Positions 7,957 to 16,193 of a stretch of 64,000 nucleotides of DNA are shown here, one piece after another. The notes under the pieces are model-generated. The model ran no database searches, was not told the DNA's origin, and saw nothing but the letters and a program-made list of their open reading frames with translations. The position numbers and the translations under genes are program-made. Every line of letters starts with the position of its first letter. The first letter of the stretch is position 1. Source of the DNA: Actinokineospora iranica (GTDB taxonomy: Bacteria > Actinomycetota > Actinomycetes > Mycobacteriales > Pseudonocardiaceae). The DNA lies in contig NZ_FMZZ01000007.1 of assembly GCF_900101685.1 (NCBI RefSeq), forward strand, positions 124,001 through 188,000, written 5' to 3'.

Positions 7957-10530
7957 ATGACAGCAGACTACGAGGAATACTGCCTTGTCGACCCGGTGTT
8001 CTTCGACGTGCCTGCGAGTGCGAACCCCGCGGACAGTTCATTCGCCGCCGAACTGCCGCGTCTCCCGGACGGCTGGGTGTCGCACCAGCGTGATGCCTGG
8101 CAGATCGTGTGCCCACCGGACAGCGACCTGCCCAGCCAGGGCTGGAAGATCCACGTCTCCGCCGGGCTCGACAGCGCGTCGCGGGTGATCCGGACGGTGC
8201 GCGACTATTGCGTCGGCGCCGGGGTGGCGTTCAAGTTCCTGCGGAATCGGAACATACACCTGTCGAAGAACTCAAAGTACGCCGCCCGTGAATCCAGCGG
8301 CAAGCTGGTCACGATCTACCCCCGGGGCGAGGCCGAACTCGCCACCACGCTGGCCGAACTCGGCGAGCGGCTCGACGGGGAAGCCGGTCCCTATATCCTG
8401 TCCGACCTGCGCTATGGCTCAGGTCCGTTGTATGTGCGGTACGGGGGCTTTCTGGAACAGCCGATGGTCACCGAGCACGGCGAGTTGGTGCCCGCGGTGC
8501 GGCGGCCGGACGGTGTGCTGGCGCCGGATCGACGGCGGCCGGGGTTCCACGTGCCGGACTGGGTGGAGCTGCCCGAGTGTCTGGTCCCGCATCTGGCCGC
8601 GCGCGACGCCGACGATGCGACGGAGTTTCCGTACCGGGTGCGCGGCGCGCTGCACTTCTCCAACGGGGGCGGGGTGTATCTGGCCGAGCGGCTGGCGGAC
8701 GGCGCCGAGGTGGTGCTCAAGGAAGCGCGGCCGCTGGCCGGGCTGGACCGGGACGGGACCGACGCGGTCGCCCGCCTGGAACGGGAGTGGGAGACGTTGC
8801 GGCGCCTGGCGGGCGTCGCGGGCGTGCCCGCGGCCCACGACCTGCTCACCTATGGCGAGCACCGGTTTCTGGCGATGGAGAAGATGCCGGGCAGGCCACT
8901 GGGCAAGTGGCTCGCGGGGAACTACCCGCTGACCTGGAGTGCGGTGACCGACGCGGACCTTGCCCGGTACACAGGGCGCGCGCTGGGGGTGGTCGACCAG
9001 GTGCGGCGGCTGCTCGGGGACCTGCATGGGCGCGGCGTGGTGTTCGGCGACCTGCACCCGCACAACCTGCTGGTGGACGACGACGACACCGTGTCGCTGA
9101 TCGACTTCGAGCTTGCCGGGGACGTGCGGGAGGCGCGACGGCCCGCGCTGGCCGCGCCCGGGTTCGCCGCGCCCGCGGACCGCGGCGGTGTCGCGATCGA
9201 CGACTACGCGCTGGCCGCGCTGCGGCTGTGGCTGTTCCTGCCGCTGAACGTCATGCTCACCCTGGACAGCGGCAAACTGGACGGCTACCTGGACACGGTG
9301 GCCGCGCGGTTCCCGGTGCCGCCCGGCTACACCGACGAGATCCGCGCTGTCCTGCGCGCGGCCGATGCCCCGTCCCCGCGCAGGCGAAGCGCGCTGGACC
9401 GTCCTGACCCGGACTGGGCCGCGGTGTGCGACTCGATGGCCGAGGCCATCGTGGCCTCGGCCACCCCGCACCGGCCTGACCGCTTGTTTCCTGGCGACAT
9501 CGCGACCTTCCGGATGGGCGGGGCGGGCTTCGGCCACGGCGCGGCCGGGGTGCTCTACGCGCTGGAAGCCTGTGGCTTCGGCCGGTTCGAGGGGTGCGAA
9601 CAGTGGCTGCTGGACGCGGTGCGGCGGCAGCCGCCCCGCCAGGCGGGGTTCCTGGACGGCGCGCACGGCGTCGCTCATGTCCTGGCCGGATTCGGCCACC
9701 GCGAGGCGGCGGGCGCCCTGGTGGCCGAGTTCGCCCCGGCCCTGCCCCGGATCACCGACCACAGCCTGGCCGCGGGTCTGGCCGGTATCGGGCTGAACCT
9801 GTTGTCCCTGGCCGAATCCTGGCAGGACGAGGACCACGCGGCCACCGCGACGCGGATCGGCGCGCGGCTGGCCGACGCGCTGGGGCACGCGCCCGGCCCC
9901 GGCGCGAAGGGGGCGGCCGGGCTGCTGCACGGCTGGTCCGGGCCCGCTCTGCTGTTCGTCCGGCTCTACCAGCGCACCGGCGATCGAGCCTGGCTGGGCT
10001 TGGCCGATCGCGCGCTGCTGCGTGATCTGGCCGAGTGTGTGTCCACTGAGGACGGTGCGCTGCAAGTGCGAGACGGCGGCCGTTCGCTGCCGTATCTGGG
10101 TGTGGGCAGTGCCGGTGTGGCCGTGGTCGCCGGTGAACTGGCCGAGCACCTGCCGAACGCGCGGTGCGTCGAGCGGTTGCCGGACCTGCACCAGGCGTTG
10201 CTCGGCGAGTTCGTGGTCCAGCCGGGACTGTGCTACGGCCGGGCAGGGCAACTGGCAGTCCTGGCCGCGGCGACAGCCCGCGATGATGACCCGCGACTGG
10301 CCGCGGGGATGCGGCGGCACCTGGCCCGGCTGTCCTGGCACGCCATTGTCCACAACGGACGGATCACCTTCCCGGGCAACCGGTTGCTGCGACTGTCGAT
10401 GGACGTGGCCACCGGTGGGGCCGGGGTGTTGCTCGCGGTCACCGCGGCGATCCGCGGCGGGGTGCGGGTGCTGCCGTTCCTCAGCGAGACTCCCCGCCCG
10501 GCAGGTATGCGACTCACGCCTGCCTCGTGA
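7957..10530 (+). CDS. class III lanthipeptide synthetase (LanKC)
   Basis: 857 residues with the three-part layout of class III enzymes: N-terminal phospho-Ser/Thr lyase (about 1-225; KFLRNRNIHLSKNSKYAARE is characteristic), a Ser/Thr kinase domain (about 226-480; Lys255 in VVLKEA, catalytic loop GDLHPHN with Asp365, metal site LIDFE) and a LanC-like cyclase (about 500-857). The zinc-binding Cys/CHG set of LanC and class IV enzymes is incomplete; only a CYG remains, which supports class III. It dehydrates Ser/Thr in the precursor and forms lanthionine or labionin rings. The precursor gene begins 51 bp downstream. No ABC exporter or protease gene adjoins, unlike the ram/amf/lab loci. Confidence 0.93.
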   Translation: MTADYEEYCLVDPVFFDVPASANPADSSFAAELPRLPDGWVSHQRDAWQIVCPPDSDLPSQGWKIHVSAGLDSASRVIRTVRDYCVGAGVAFKFLRNRNIHLSKNSKYAARESSGKLVTIYPRGEAELATTLAELGERLDGEAGPYILSDLRYGSGPLYVRYGGFLEQPMVTEHGELVPAVRRPDGVLAPDRRRPGFHVPDWVELPECLVPHLAARDADDATEFPYRVRGALHFSNGGGVYLAERLADGAEVVLKEARPLAGLDRDGTDAVARLEREWETLRRLAGVAGVPAAHDLLTYGEHRFLAMEKMPGRPLGKWLAGNYPLTWSAVTDADLARYTGRALGVVDQVRRLLGDLHGRGVVFGDLHPHNLLVDDDDTVSLIDFELAGDVREARRPALAAPGFAAPADRGGVAIDDYALAALRLWLFLPLNVMLTLDSGKLDGYLDTVAARFPVPPGYTDEIRAVLRAADAPSPRRRSALDRPDPDWAAVCDSMAEAIVASATPHRPDRLFPGDIATFRMGGAGFGHGAAGVLYALEACGFGRFEGCEQWLLDAVRRQPPRQAGFLDGAHGVAHVLAGFGHREAAGALVAEFAPALPRITDHSLAAGLAGIGLNLLSLAESWQDEDHAATATRIGARLADALGHAPGPGAKGAAGLLHGWSGPALLFVRLYQRTGDRAWLGLADRALLRDLAECVSTEDGALQVRDGGRSLPYLGVGSAGVAVVAGELAEHLPNARCVERLPDLHQALLGEFVVQPGLCYGRAGQLAVLAAATARDDDPRLAAGMRRHLARLSWHAIVHNGRITFPGNRLLRLSMDVATGGAGVLLAVTAAIRGGVRVLPFLSETPRPAGMRLTPAS

Positions 10531-10581
10531 ACGCCGGTTCCACCCGGACCCGGCGCGACAACACCGAGTAAGGAGAGTGCG

Positions 10582-10710
10582 ATGAACAGTGTGCTGGAAC
10601 TTCAAGAACTGGCTGTCGACGACCACGAGGGCGCGCCCGGAGCGCCTGACTTCAGCAATGGCAGCCTGCTCAATTGCGACAGCACCCTCTCGCTCCTCAT
10701 CTGCGAATGA
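10582..10710 (+). CDS. class III lanthipeptide precursor, labyrinthopeptin-like
   Basis: 42-residue peptide, ATG at 10582 with AAGGAG 7 bases upstream. The leader starts MNSVLELQELAVDD, the xLELQxLxV motif recognised by class III synthetases. The C-terminal 18 residues are SNGSLLNCDSTLSLLICE and contain two SxxSxxxC units with a single residue between them. Ser, Ser and Cys positions (1, 4, 8, 10, 13, 17) coincide with those of labyrinthopeptin A2; the two additional Cys of that peptide (9 and 18) are Asp and Glu here. Two labionin or lanthionine rings without a disulfide are expected. SapB-type surface activity or labyrinthopeptin-like activity are both possible. Confidence 0.9.
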   Translation: MNSVLELQELAVDDHEGAPGAPDFSNGSLLNCDSTLSLLICE

Positions 10711-10834
10711 TGGATGACTGACCGCTGAGCGATAGGTGGGAGTGGCGTGGCGTCACACGCCGCTCCCACCTCGTCGTGTCTCGCGACCCGGCTTTGGTCG
10801 TATCATGGGACCAAGCGCGAGACGGGGGTCGACG

Positions 10835-11296
10835 ATGACGAAACGCAAGCCGCCGGGCATGTCGATGGAGACGTGGGTGGAGTCGCAGATCCGCCACGCC
10901 ACTGCCCAAGGCGAGTTGGACAACCTGCCCGGCGCGGGAAAGCCGTTGGCGAACCTCGACGCGGACACCACGGAGCAGTGGCTGACCGGCTTCCTCCGCC
11001 GCGAGGGGCTGTCCGCCGACCCGCTGCTGCCGGAGCCGCTGCGACTGCGCAAGGAGATCGAGCGCCTTCCCGACCTGGTTCGGCCGCTGCGCTCCGAGGA
11101 CCAGGTTCGCGCCGTGGTCGAGGAACTCAACGACCGGGTCAGGGCGTGGATGCGGTCGGGCACCGAGCCGTTCCACGTCCCGCTCGTGGCTGAAGAGGCC
11201 ATTGTGGACGGCTGGCGGGCAACCCGGCCCGAGCCGGAACCAGAGCTGCCCGCGCCCGTCACGCCCCGCCGCCGGTGGTGGCGGCGCGGGCGGTGA
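10835..11296 (+). CDS. DUF1992 family protein (DnaJ-homologue C28-like)
   Basis: 153 residues. The N-terminal half is the DUF1992 signature: METWVESQIRHATAQGELD, then LPGAGKPL. These proteins share a domain with DNAJC28 but have no J domain; their molecular role is unknown. The C-terminus is a basic, Trp/Arg-rich tail (RRRWWRRGR) that could touch membrane or nucleic acid. ATG at 10835 is preferred to upstream in-frame codons because the conserved part begins immediately after it. It is unrelated to the lanthipeptide genes as far as can be seen. Confidence 0.8.
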   Translation: MTKRKPPGMSMETWVESQIRHATAQGELDNLPGAGKPLANLDADTTEQWLTGFLRREGLSADPLLPEPLRLRKEIERLPDLVRPLRSEDQVRAVVEELNDRVRAWMRSGTEPFHVPLVAEEAIVDGWRATRPEPEPELPAPVTPRRRWWRRGR

Positions 11297-11380
11297 CCGC
11301 CTGGATGCCTGCCCACTGACCATCCGGCCGTGGAGGCGCCACCAGGGTCGGCGTTGGTGTGATCGTGCGGCTGCGGCTGT

Positions 11381-12313
11381 TCAGCCGTGCAGGTCCCGGT
11401 AGGTCTCGGCGGCGGCCGGGTGCAGTGGGGCGGAGCCGGTGTCGATCAGGGCGCGAACGTCGAGGTACTGGGTGCCGACCGCCTGCTGGGGCACGAGGCG
11501 GTCCGCGCGGGTGGCCAGCACGCGGACCACGGCGCGCACGACGTCGTCGGGCAGGGTGGGGGAGGGGACCAGCAGGTTCGCCACCCCGACCGTCATCGTG
11601 TCGGCGGTTGAGCGGTAGGTGCCTTCCGGAACGACCACCTGGTCGTAGACCGCGCCGTGTGCGGCGCGCAGCCCGGCGACTTGGCCGCCGAGGTCGAGCA
11701 GCCGGATGCCCACCGCGGCGTCGAGGTCGGCCAGCGCCGGGGTCGGAACCCCGCCGGACCACAGCAGCGCCTCGACCCGCCCGTCCCGCAGAGCGCGGGC
11801 GGCCTCGGCCAGCGGCCGGTGATCGGCCACGACCGCGACCCCCGCGGTGGCCAGCAGCCGCGACCCGAACAGCGCCGCCCCGGACCCCGCCGCCCCCAGC
11901 GAGATCCGGTGGCCCGCCAAGTCGCCGAGCGCGCGCACCGGGCTGTCGGCGCGCACGACCACCTGCATGTAGTTCTCATACACCCGCCCCAGCGCCCGCA
12001 GCGGCAGCGCCGCCCGGAACGGCTTGCCGCCCGACCGCGCCACGTCGAGGGCGTCGGCCAGGGTCAGCGCCAGGTCGGCGTGGCCGTCGCTCACCCGCTG
12101 GAGGTTCTGCACACTGCCCGCCGTCTCCACCACCCCGGCGCGCAGCCCAGGTTCCGCCCTGGTGATCTCGGCGGCGAGCAGCCCGGCGAACTCGACATAG
12201 AACCCGCCCGGCTCACCCGCGGCCACCCGCACCGCCCCCTCGGGGCCACCCGCGCCGCACCCGGCCCCGACCAGCGCCGCCGCGACCAGAAAGCCCCGTC
12301 GTGACAGGCTCAT
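11381..12313 (-). CDS. TAXI-family TRAP transporter substrate-binding lipoprotein
   Basis: 310 residues. It starts SRRGFLVAAALVGAGC: a twin-arginine-like stretch and a lipobox (VGAGC) that would anchor it outside the membrane. The mature part has the TAXI landmarks, GEPGGFYVEFAG near the N-terminus, SVQNLQRVSDGHADLALTL, and a central LAGHRISLGAAGSGAALFG. TAXI proteins bind carboxylates or amino acids for TRAP transporters, yet no TRAP membrane subunit is present. It is the last gene of the minus-strand set permease, response regulator, kinase, binding protein, 30 bp behind the kinase gene. A role as the periplasmic sensor for that kinase is inferred. Confidence 0.85.
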   Translation of the reverse strand: MSLSRRGFLVAAALVGAGCGAGGPEGAVRVAAGEPGGFYVEFAGLLAAEITRAEPGLRAGVVETAGSVQNLQRVSDGHADLALTLADALDVARSGGKPFRAALPLRALGRVYENYMQVVVRADSPVRALGDLAGHRISLGAAGSGAALFGSRLLATAGVAVVADHRPLAEAARALRDGRVEALLWSGGVPTPALADLDAAVGIRLLDLGGQVAGLRAAHGAVYDQVVVPEGTYRSTADTMTVGVANLLVPSPTLPDDVVRAVVRVLATRADRLVPQQAVGTQYLDVRALIDTGSAPLHPAAAETYRDLHG

Positions 12314-12397
12314 TCCGCTCCTTCGGGGAAAGTCCGGCGTCGATCAGCGCCGCGACCGGGAACCCGCGTCGTGACCGGCTCCTGCGTTTCCTTCAGT
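12269..12397. repeat. imperfect direct duplication of about 55 bp
   Basis: The segment starting at 12269 (GACCAGCGCCGCCGCGACC, ending near CTCCTTCGGG at 12327) recurs in diverged form from 12341 (GATCAGCGCCGCGACCGGG, ending near TTTCCTTCAG). The first copy contains the 5' end of the TAXI gene. The second supplies the last codons and stop of the histidine kinase, read in another frame. Confidence 0.6.
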
Positions 12398-13774
12398 GTT
12401 GTCTCGGTCATTCGGCCCTCCTGGCAAGTCGACCACGACGGTCAGCCCGGTCGGCTCGCCCCGCCGGAGGACCAGGCCGCCGCCGCGGGCGGTGACCAGG
12501 CGGTCGGCGATGGCCAGGCCGAGTCCTGAGCCGGGTTTTCCGCTGGGCACGCGCCAGAAGCGGGACGTGAGGTTGGGCAGGTCGGTCTCGGCGACCCCGG
12601 GGCCGGTGTCGGCCACCGTGATCCGCGCCCGCCCGCTCTCGGCCTCGACCGACACGGTGACCGCGCTGCCCGCCGCGTACTTGACGGCGTTGTCCAGCAC
12701 GGCGTCCAGCACCTGGGCCAGCTCGGAATCCGCGCACGCCACCGGAACCGAACTACGGGATTCCACTATGGACAGTTCAACGCCCGAGTCGGCGGCGGCG
12801 GCCGACCAGGCGTCGATCCGGTCCGCCACAACGGACCGGGCCTCGCATGAGGTCTCCGGACCGTGCCCAGCGGCGAGTTCGGTCGCCGCGGTGTCGGCCG
12901 AGGCGAGGGCCAACATGCCGTCCAGCAACGATTCCAGCCGCTCCAGCTCCGCGACCATCGACGCGTAGGTGCCCTGCCCGCGCGGCTCGACCCATCCCGC
13001 GAGGGAATCCATCCGCAGCCGCAGCGCCGCCAGCGGATTGCGCAGCTGGTGCGAGGTGTCCGCCACCAGCGCCCGCTGCCGCCGCTCGGACTCGGCCACC
13101 GCGTCCGACATCCGGTTGACCGACCCGGCCAGACCGCGCAGCTCCGGCGGGCCCAGTTCCCTGGTGACGTGCGCGCCCTGCTCGCCCGCGCCCACCGCCC
13201 GGACCGCGCGGTCCAGCTCGGCCACCGGCCGCAGCACCCACCGGGCCACCAGCAGCGCCAAGGCGACGAAGGCGGCGGCGACCGCCAGCGCGCCGGAAAG
13301 GATCAGGCTCCACTGCGCCGCCACGTCCGCCGCCGCCCGGTCGACCGAAGCGCGGATCAGGACCGCGCCGCTCACCCGGGTGCCGCTGCCGATCGGGCGG
13401 GCGAACAGCATCGTCCCCGACGACCACGGCCGCAGGTCGGCGGGCGGCGCGGCGGGCTGGTTGCGCAGCGCCGCGTCCAGGGCGGCCCGCGCCGAGGGGT
13501 CCTCGGCGCGCAGCCCGGCCTCGACCAGCGGGGTGTGCCGGGCGTCCACGACGACCACCGCGTCCCGGTACAGCTCGACATAGGCCCGCACCTCCGCGGC
13601 CAGCCGGTCCCGGCTGCTCCCGGCGAGTTCGGCGAACCGGTCGATGTCGGCCGTCCGCGAGATCGCGAACCGCTGGGTCCGCTCGGCCGAGGTGCTGGCC
13701 AGCAGCGGCACGGCGAACCCGGTCAGCGCCGCGAGGGAAAGCCCGAGCAGGACCAACAGCAGGCGGCGCCGCAC
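12344..13774 (-). CDS. two-component sensor histidine kinase
   Basis: 476 residues. An N-terminal membrane helix (LLLVLLGLSLAALTGFAVPLL) is followed by an extracytoplasmic region of about 130 residues, a second helix (LILSGALAVAAAFVALALLV), HAMP, the HisKA phospho-acceptor block ADTSHQLRNPLAALR and an HATPase_c domain (DNAVKYA, DTGPGV, GSGLGLAIADRLV). The GTG start is 1 bp past the stop of the response regulator gene, so the two are translated together. It probably senses a carboxylate, judged only by the flanking MHS permease and TAXI binding protein. The C-terminal tail appears to derive from a duplicated stretch of the next gene. Confidence 0.92.
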   Translation of the reverse strand: MRRRLLLVLLGLSLAALTGFAVPLLASTSAERTQRFAISRTADIDRFAELAGSSRDRLAAEVRAYVELYRDAVVVVDARHTPLVEAGLRAEDPSARAALDAALRNQPAAPPADLRPWSSGTMLFARPIGSGTRVSGAVLIRASVDRAAADVAAQWSLILSGALAVAAAFVALALLVARWVLRPVAELDRAVRAVGAGEQGAHVTRELGPPELRGLAGSVNRMSDAVAESERRQRALVADTSHQLRNPLAALRLRMDSLAGWVEPRGQGTYASMVAELERLESLLDGMLALASADTAATELAAGHGPETSCEARSVVADRIDAWSAAAADSGVELSIVESRSSVPVACADSELAQVLDAVLDNAVKYAAGSAVTVSVEAESGRARITVADTGPGVAETDLPNLTSRFWRVPSGKPGSGLGLAIADRLVTARGGGLVLRRGEPTGLTVVVDLPGGPNDRDNTEGNAGAGHDAGSRSRR

Positions 13775-13775
13775 G

Positions 13776-14435
13776 TCAGGTGCCCAGGCGGAAGCCGAAC
13801 CCGCGGATGGTGTGCAGCAGCCCCGGCCTGCCGAGCTTGGCGCGCAGCTGCGCCAGGTGCACGTCCAGCGACCGGGACACGGCCAGGTACGCGTCGCCCC
13901 ACACTTCGTCCAGCAGTTGCTGCCTGCTCACCGCGGCGCCCGGGTGCCTGGCCAGCACCGCCATGATGTCGAACTCCTTGGTGGTCAGCTCGATCGCCGT
14001 CCCGGCCACCGCGACCCGCCGGGCCCCCAGGTCGATCGAGACGTCCTCGACCTCGACCACCCCGGGCCGCCCGCCCGCGCTCGCGACCGCCCGGCGGGTG
14101 ACCGCCTCGATCCGGGCCAGCAACTCGATCATCCGCACCGGTTTGACCAGGTAGTCGTCCGCGCCCAGCCGCAGCCCGCGCACCACCGTGCGCTCGTCCC
14201 CGCGCGCGGTGAGCACCACCACCGGGGTCTGCGCGAGTTTTCGCAGCCTGCGCAGCACATCCAGGCCGTCGATGTCGGGCAGCCCCAAGTCGAGCAGGAC
14301 CAGATCCGCGTCGCGGTGGCGGATCAGCGCGTCCGCGCCCCGGGTGACCCGCTCCACCGGGTGCCCGTGCGCGCCCAGCACCTCGCTGACCGCGCCCGCG
14401 ACCCCGTCGTCGTCCTCGACCAGCAGCACCCGCAT
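13776..14435 (-). CDS. OmpR/PhoB-family response regulator
   Basis: 219 residues. The receiver domain (1-115) has the acidic pair EDDD, phospho-acceptor Asp in LVLLDLGLPDIDG, Thr in VVLTARG and Lys in YLVKPV; the C-terminal winged helix (about 130-219) ends in the usual LHTIRGFGFRLG. The ATG at 14435 lies 3 bp past the permease stop, and its stop is 1 bp before the kinase start. It presumably regulates the permease/TAXI operon in which it sits. Confidence 0.95.
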   Translation of the reverse strand: MRVLLVEDDDGVAGAVSEVLGAHGHPVERVTRGADALIRHRDADLVLLDLGLPDIDGLDVLRRLRKLAQTPVVVLTARGDERTVVRGLRLGADDYLVKPVRMIELLARIEAVTRRAVASAGGRPGVVEVEDVSIDLGARRVAVAGTAIELTTKEFDIMAVLARHPGAAVSRQQLLDEVWGDAYLAVSRSLDVHLAQLRAKLGRPGLLHTIRGFGFRLGT

Positions 14436-14437
14436 CC

Positions 14438-15745
14438 TCAGTCCCGCTCTTCCAGCGGCGAGTCGTCCGAGGTCTCGCCCATGACGAAGTAGACCACCAG
14501 CGACACCAGCACGCACCCGGCCACATAGTAGAAGAACAGGGTCTCGTGCCCGGCCTGCTTCAGCGAGAGCGCGACGAGTTCGGTCGTGCCGCCGAAGATC
14601 GCCACGGTGAGCGCGTAGGGCAGGCCGACGCCGAGCGCCCTGATGCCGGTGGGGAACAGCTCCGCCTTCACGATCGCGCTGATCGAGGTGTACCCGGTGA
14701 CGATGACCAGCAGCACGACCATCACCGCGAACGCCCCCACCGGGTCGCTGGTGCCCGCGAGGATCGTCATCAGCGGCACGGTGAGCAGCGCGCCGAGCAG
14801 ACCGAACCCGATCAGCAGCGGCCTGCGCCCGACCCGGTCGGACAGCGCGCCCGCGACCGGCTGGATGACCACGAACAGGACCAGGGCGAGGAAGTTGATC
14901 CAGGCGACCGTGCCCTTGGGGATGCCGCTGGTGTTCACCATGAACTTCTGCAGGTAGGTCGTGTAGGTGTAGAACGCCACCGTGCCGCCGATGGTGAGGC
15001 CGACGACCACCAAGCACGCCTTGGGATGCCGCAAGAGCGCGCGCAGCGTCCCGCGCGACTTCGCGCCGTCCGCGGACTCGCGCTCGAAGCTAGCCGACTC
15101 GTCCATGGTGCGTCGCAGCCGCATCACCACCAGCGCGCCGAGCGCGCCGACGGCGAACGCGATCCGCCAGCCCCACGACGCCATCTGCTGCTCGGAAAGG
15201 ACCTGCTGCAACACGATCTGCAGACCGAGCGCGGTGAGCTGGCCCGCGGTGAGCGTCACGTATTGGAAGCTGGAATAGAACCCCCGTTTGCCGCTGGAAG
15301 CCATTTCCGACAAATAGGTCGCCGAGGTCGCGTATTCCCCGCCGACGGAGAGCCCCTGCAACAGCCGGGCCAGCACCAGCACGATCGGCGCCAGCACGCC
15401 GATCGTCTCGTAGCCCGGGGTCAGCGCGATCATCAGCGACCCCAGCGCCATCAGGGTCACCGACAGCGTCAGCGCCCGCCGCCTGCCGAACTGGTCGGCG
15501 AACCGGCCGAGCAGCCACCCGCCGAGCGGGCGCATCAGGAACCCGACCGCGAACACGGCCGCGGTGTTGAGCCATTGCGCGGTCTGGTCGCCCGCGGGGA
15601 AGAAGGTCGCGGCGAAATAGATCGAGAACGCCGTGTAGGCGTACCAGTCGTACCACTCGATCAGATTGCCGATGGAGCCTTTCGCGATGTTCGAGACGAC
15701 TCGGCGCTCACTACCGGGTGCTCGGATTTCCTGCCGCAGGGCCAT
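14438..15745 (-). CDS. MHS-family MFS transporter (alpha-ketoglutarate permease-like)
   Basis: 435 residues with twelve predicted membrane helices. The metabolite:H+ symporter signature is clear: SNIAKGSIGNLIEWYDWYAY at the start, RPLGGWLLGRFADQFGRRRAL between helices 2 and 3, LLQGLSVGGEYATSATYLSE in helix 4, and ALSDRVGRRPLL in the second half. KgtP/ProP-type substrates (dicarboxylates, proline, betaine) are typical. As first gene of the operon with a two-component system and a TAXI binding protein, it probably imports the carboxylate that the system senses. Confidence 0.9.
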   Translation of the reverse strand: MALRQEIRAPGSERRVVSNIAKGSIGNLIEWYDWYAYTAFSIYFAATFFPAGDQTAQWLNTAAVFAVGFLMRPLGGWLLGRFADQFGRRRALTLSVTLMALGSLMIALTPGYETIGVLAPIVLVLARLLQGLSVGGEYATSATYLSEMASSGKRGFYSSFQYVTLTAGQLTALGLQIVLQQVLSEQQMASWGWRIAFAVGALGALVVMRLRRTMDESASFERESADGAKSRGTLRALLRHPKACLVVVGLTIGGTVAFYTYTTYLQKFMVNTSGIPKGTVAWINFLALVLFVVIQPVAGALSDRVGRRPLLIGFGLLGALLTVPLMTILAGTSDPVGAFAVMVVLLVIVTGYTSISAIVKAELFPTGIRALGVGLPYALTVAIFGGTTELVALSLKQAGHETLFFYYVAGCVLVSLVVYFVMGETSDDSPLEERD

Positions 15746-15899
15746 GTCCCACTCCTCGACCGATCGACGGTGATCGGGATTACAGTGGGGCGCACGTCCC
15801 GGGGCGACAAGGACTTCACGCTCGAACTTACAGTCCCTTAGGAGAACTTCCCCCGGCTACCGGACAATCACGACACGGCGGCTCAATGGCACGGCGGGC

Positions 15900-16076
15900 T
15901 CAGCGGCGCGCGGGTATCGCGGCGCGCGGGAAGCCGTGCTTCTCCATGGGCTCCATCGGCTGCTGCAGCGGGTCCTCGCTCGTCGGCGGAAACGGACTGA
16001 TCACCCTGGGTTCCAGGCGCTGCATCCCGATCGCGGCCAACATCAGCAGTAGCGGGAGGGCCAGTGCCATCCACAT
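15900..16076 (-). CDS. small single-pass membrane protein, unknown
   Basis: 58 residues if the ATG at 16076 is used; that start has AAGGGG 8 bases upstream, while the in-frame start 78 bp further out has none. It opens with MWMALALPLLLMLAAIGMQ, one membrane helix, followed by a short hydrophilic tail rich in Pro, Met and Glu. It lies between the permease operon and the LacI gene on the same strand. I do not recognise a family. Confidence 0.5.
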   Translation of the reverse strand: MWMALALPLLLMLAAIGMQRLEPRVISPFPPTSEDPLQQPMEPMEKHGFPRAAIPARR

Positions 16077-16193
16077 GGGAACATCCCCTTGTGCTCGTGC
16101 CCTTGGTCTCTTGGTCCGTTCACTGGTGACGTACCCGGATGGCGTGGTCGTCACACCCTCGATTCAGTGCCGCCCGCCGGTGATCGTCGATCG

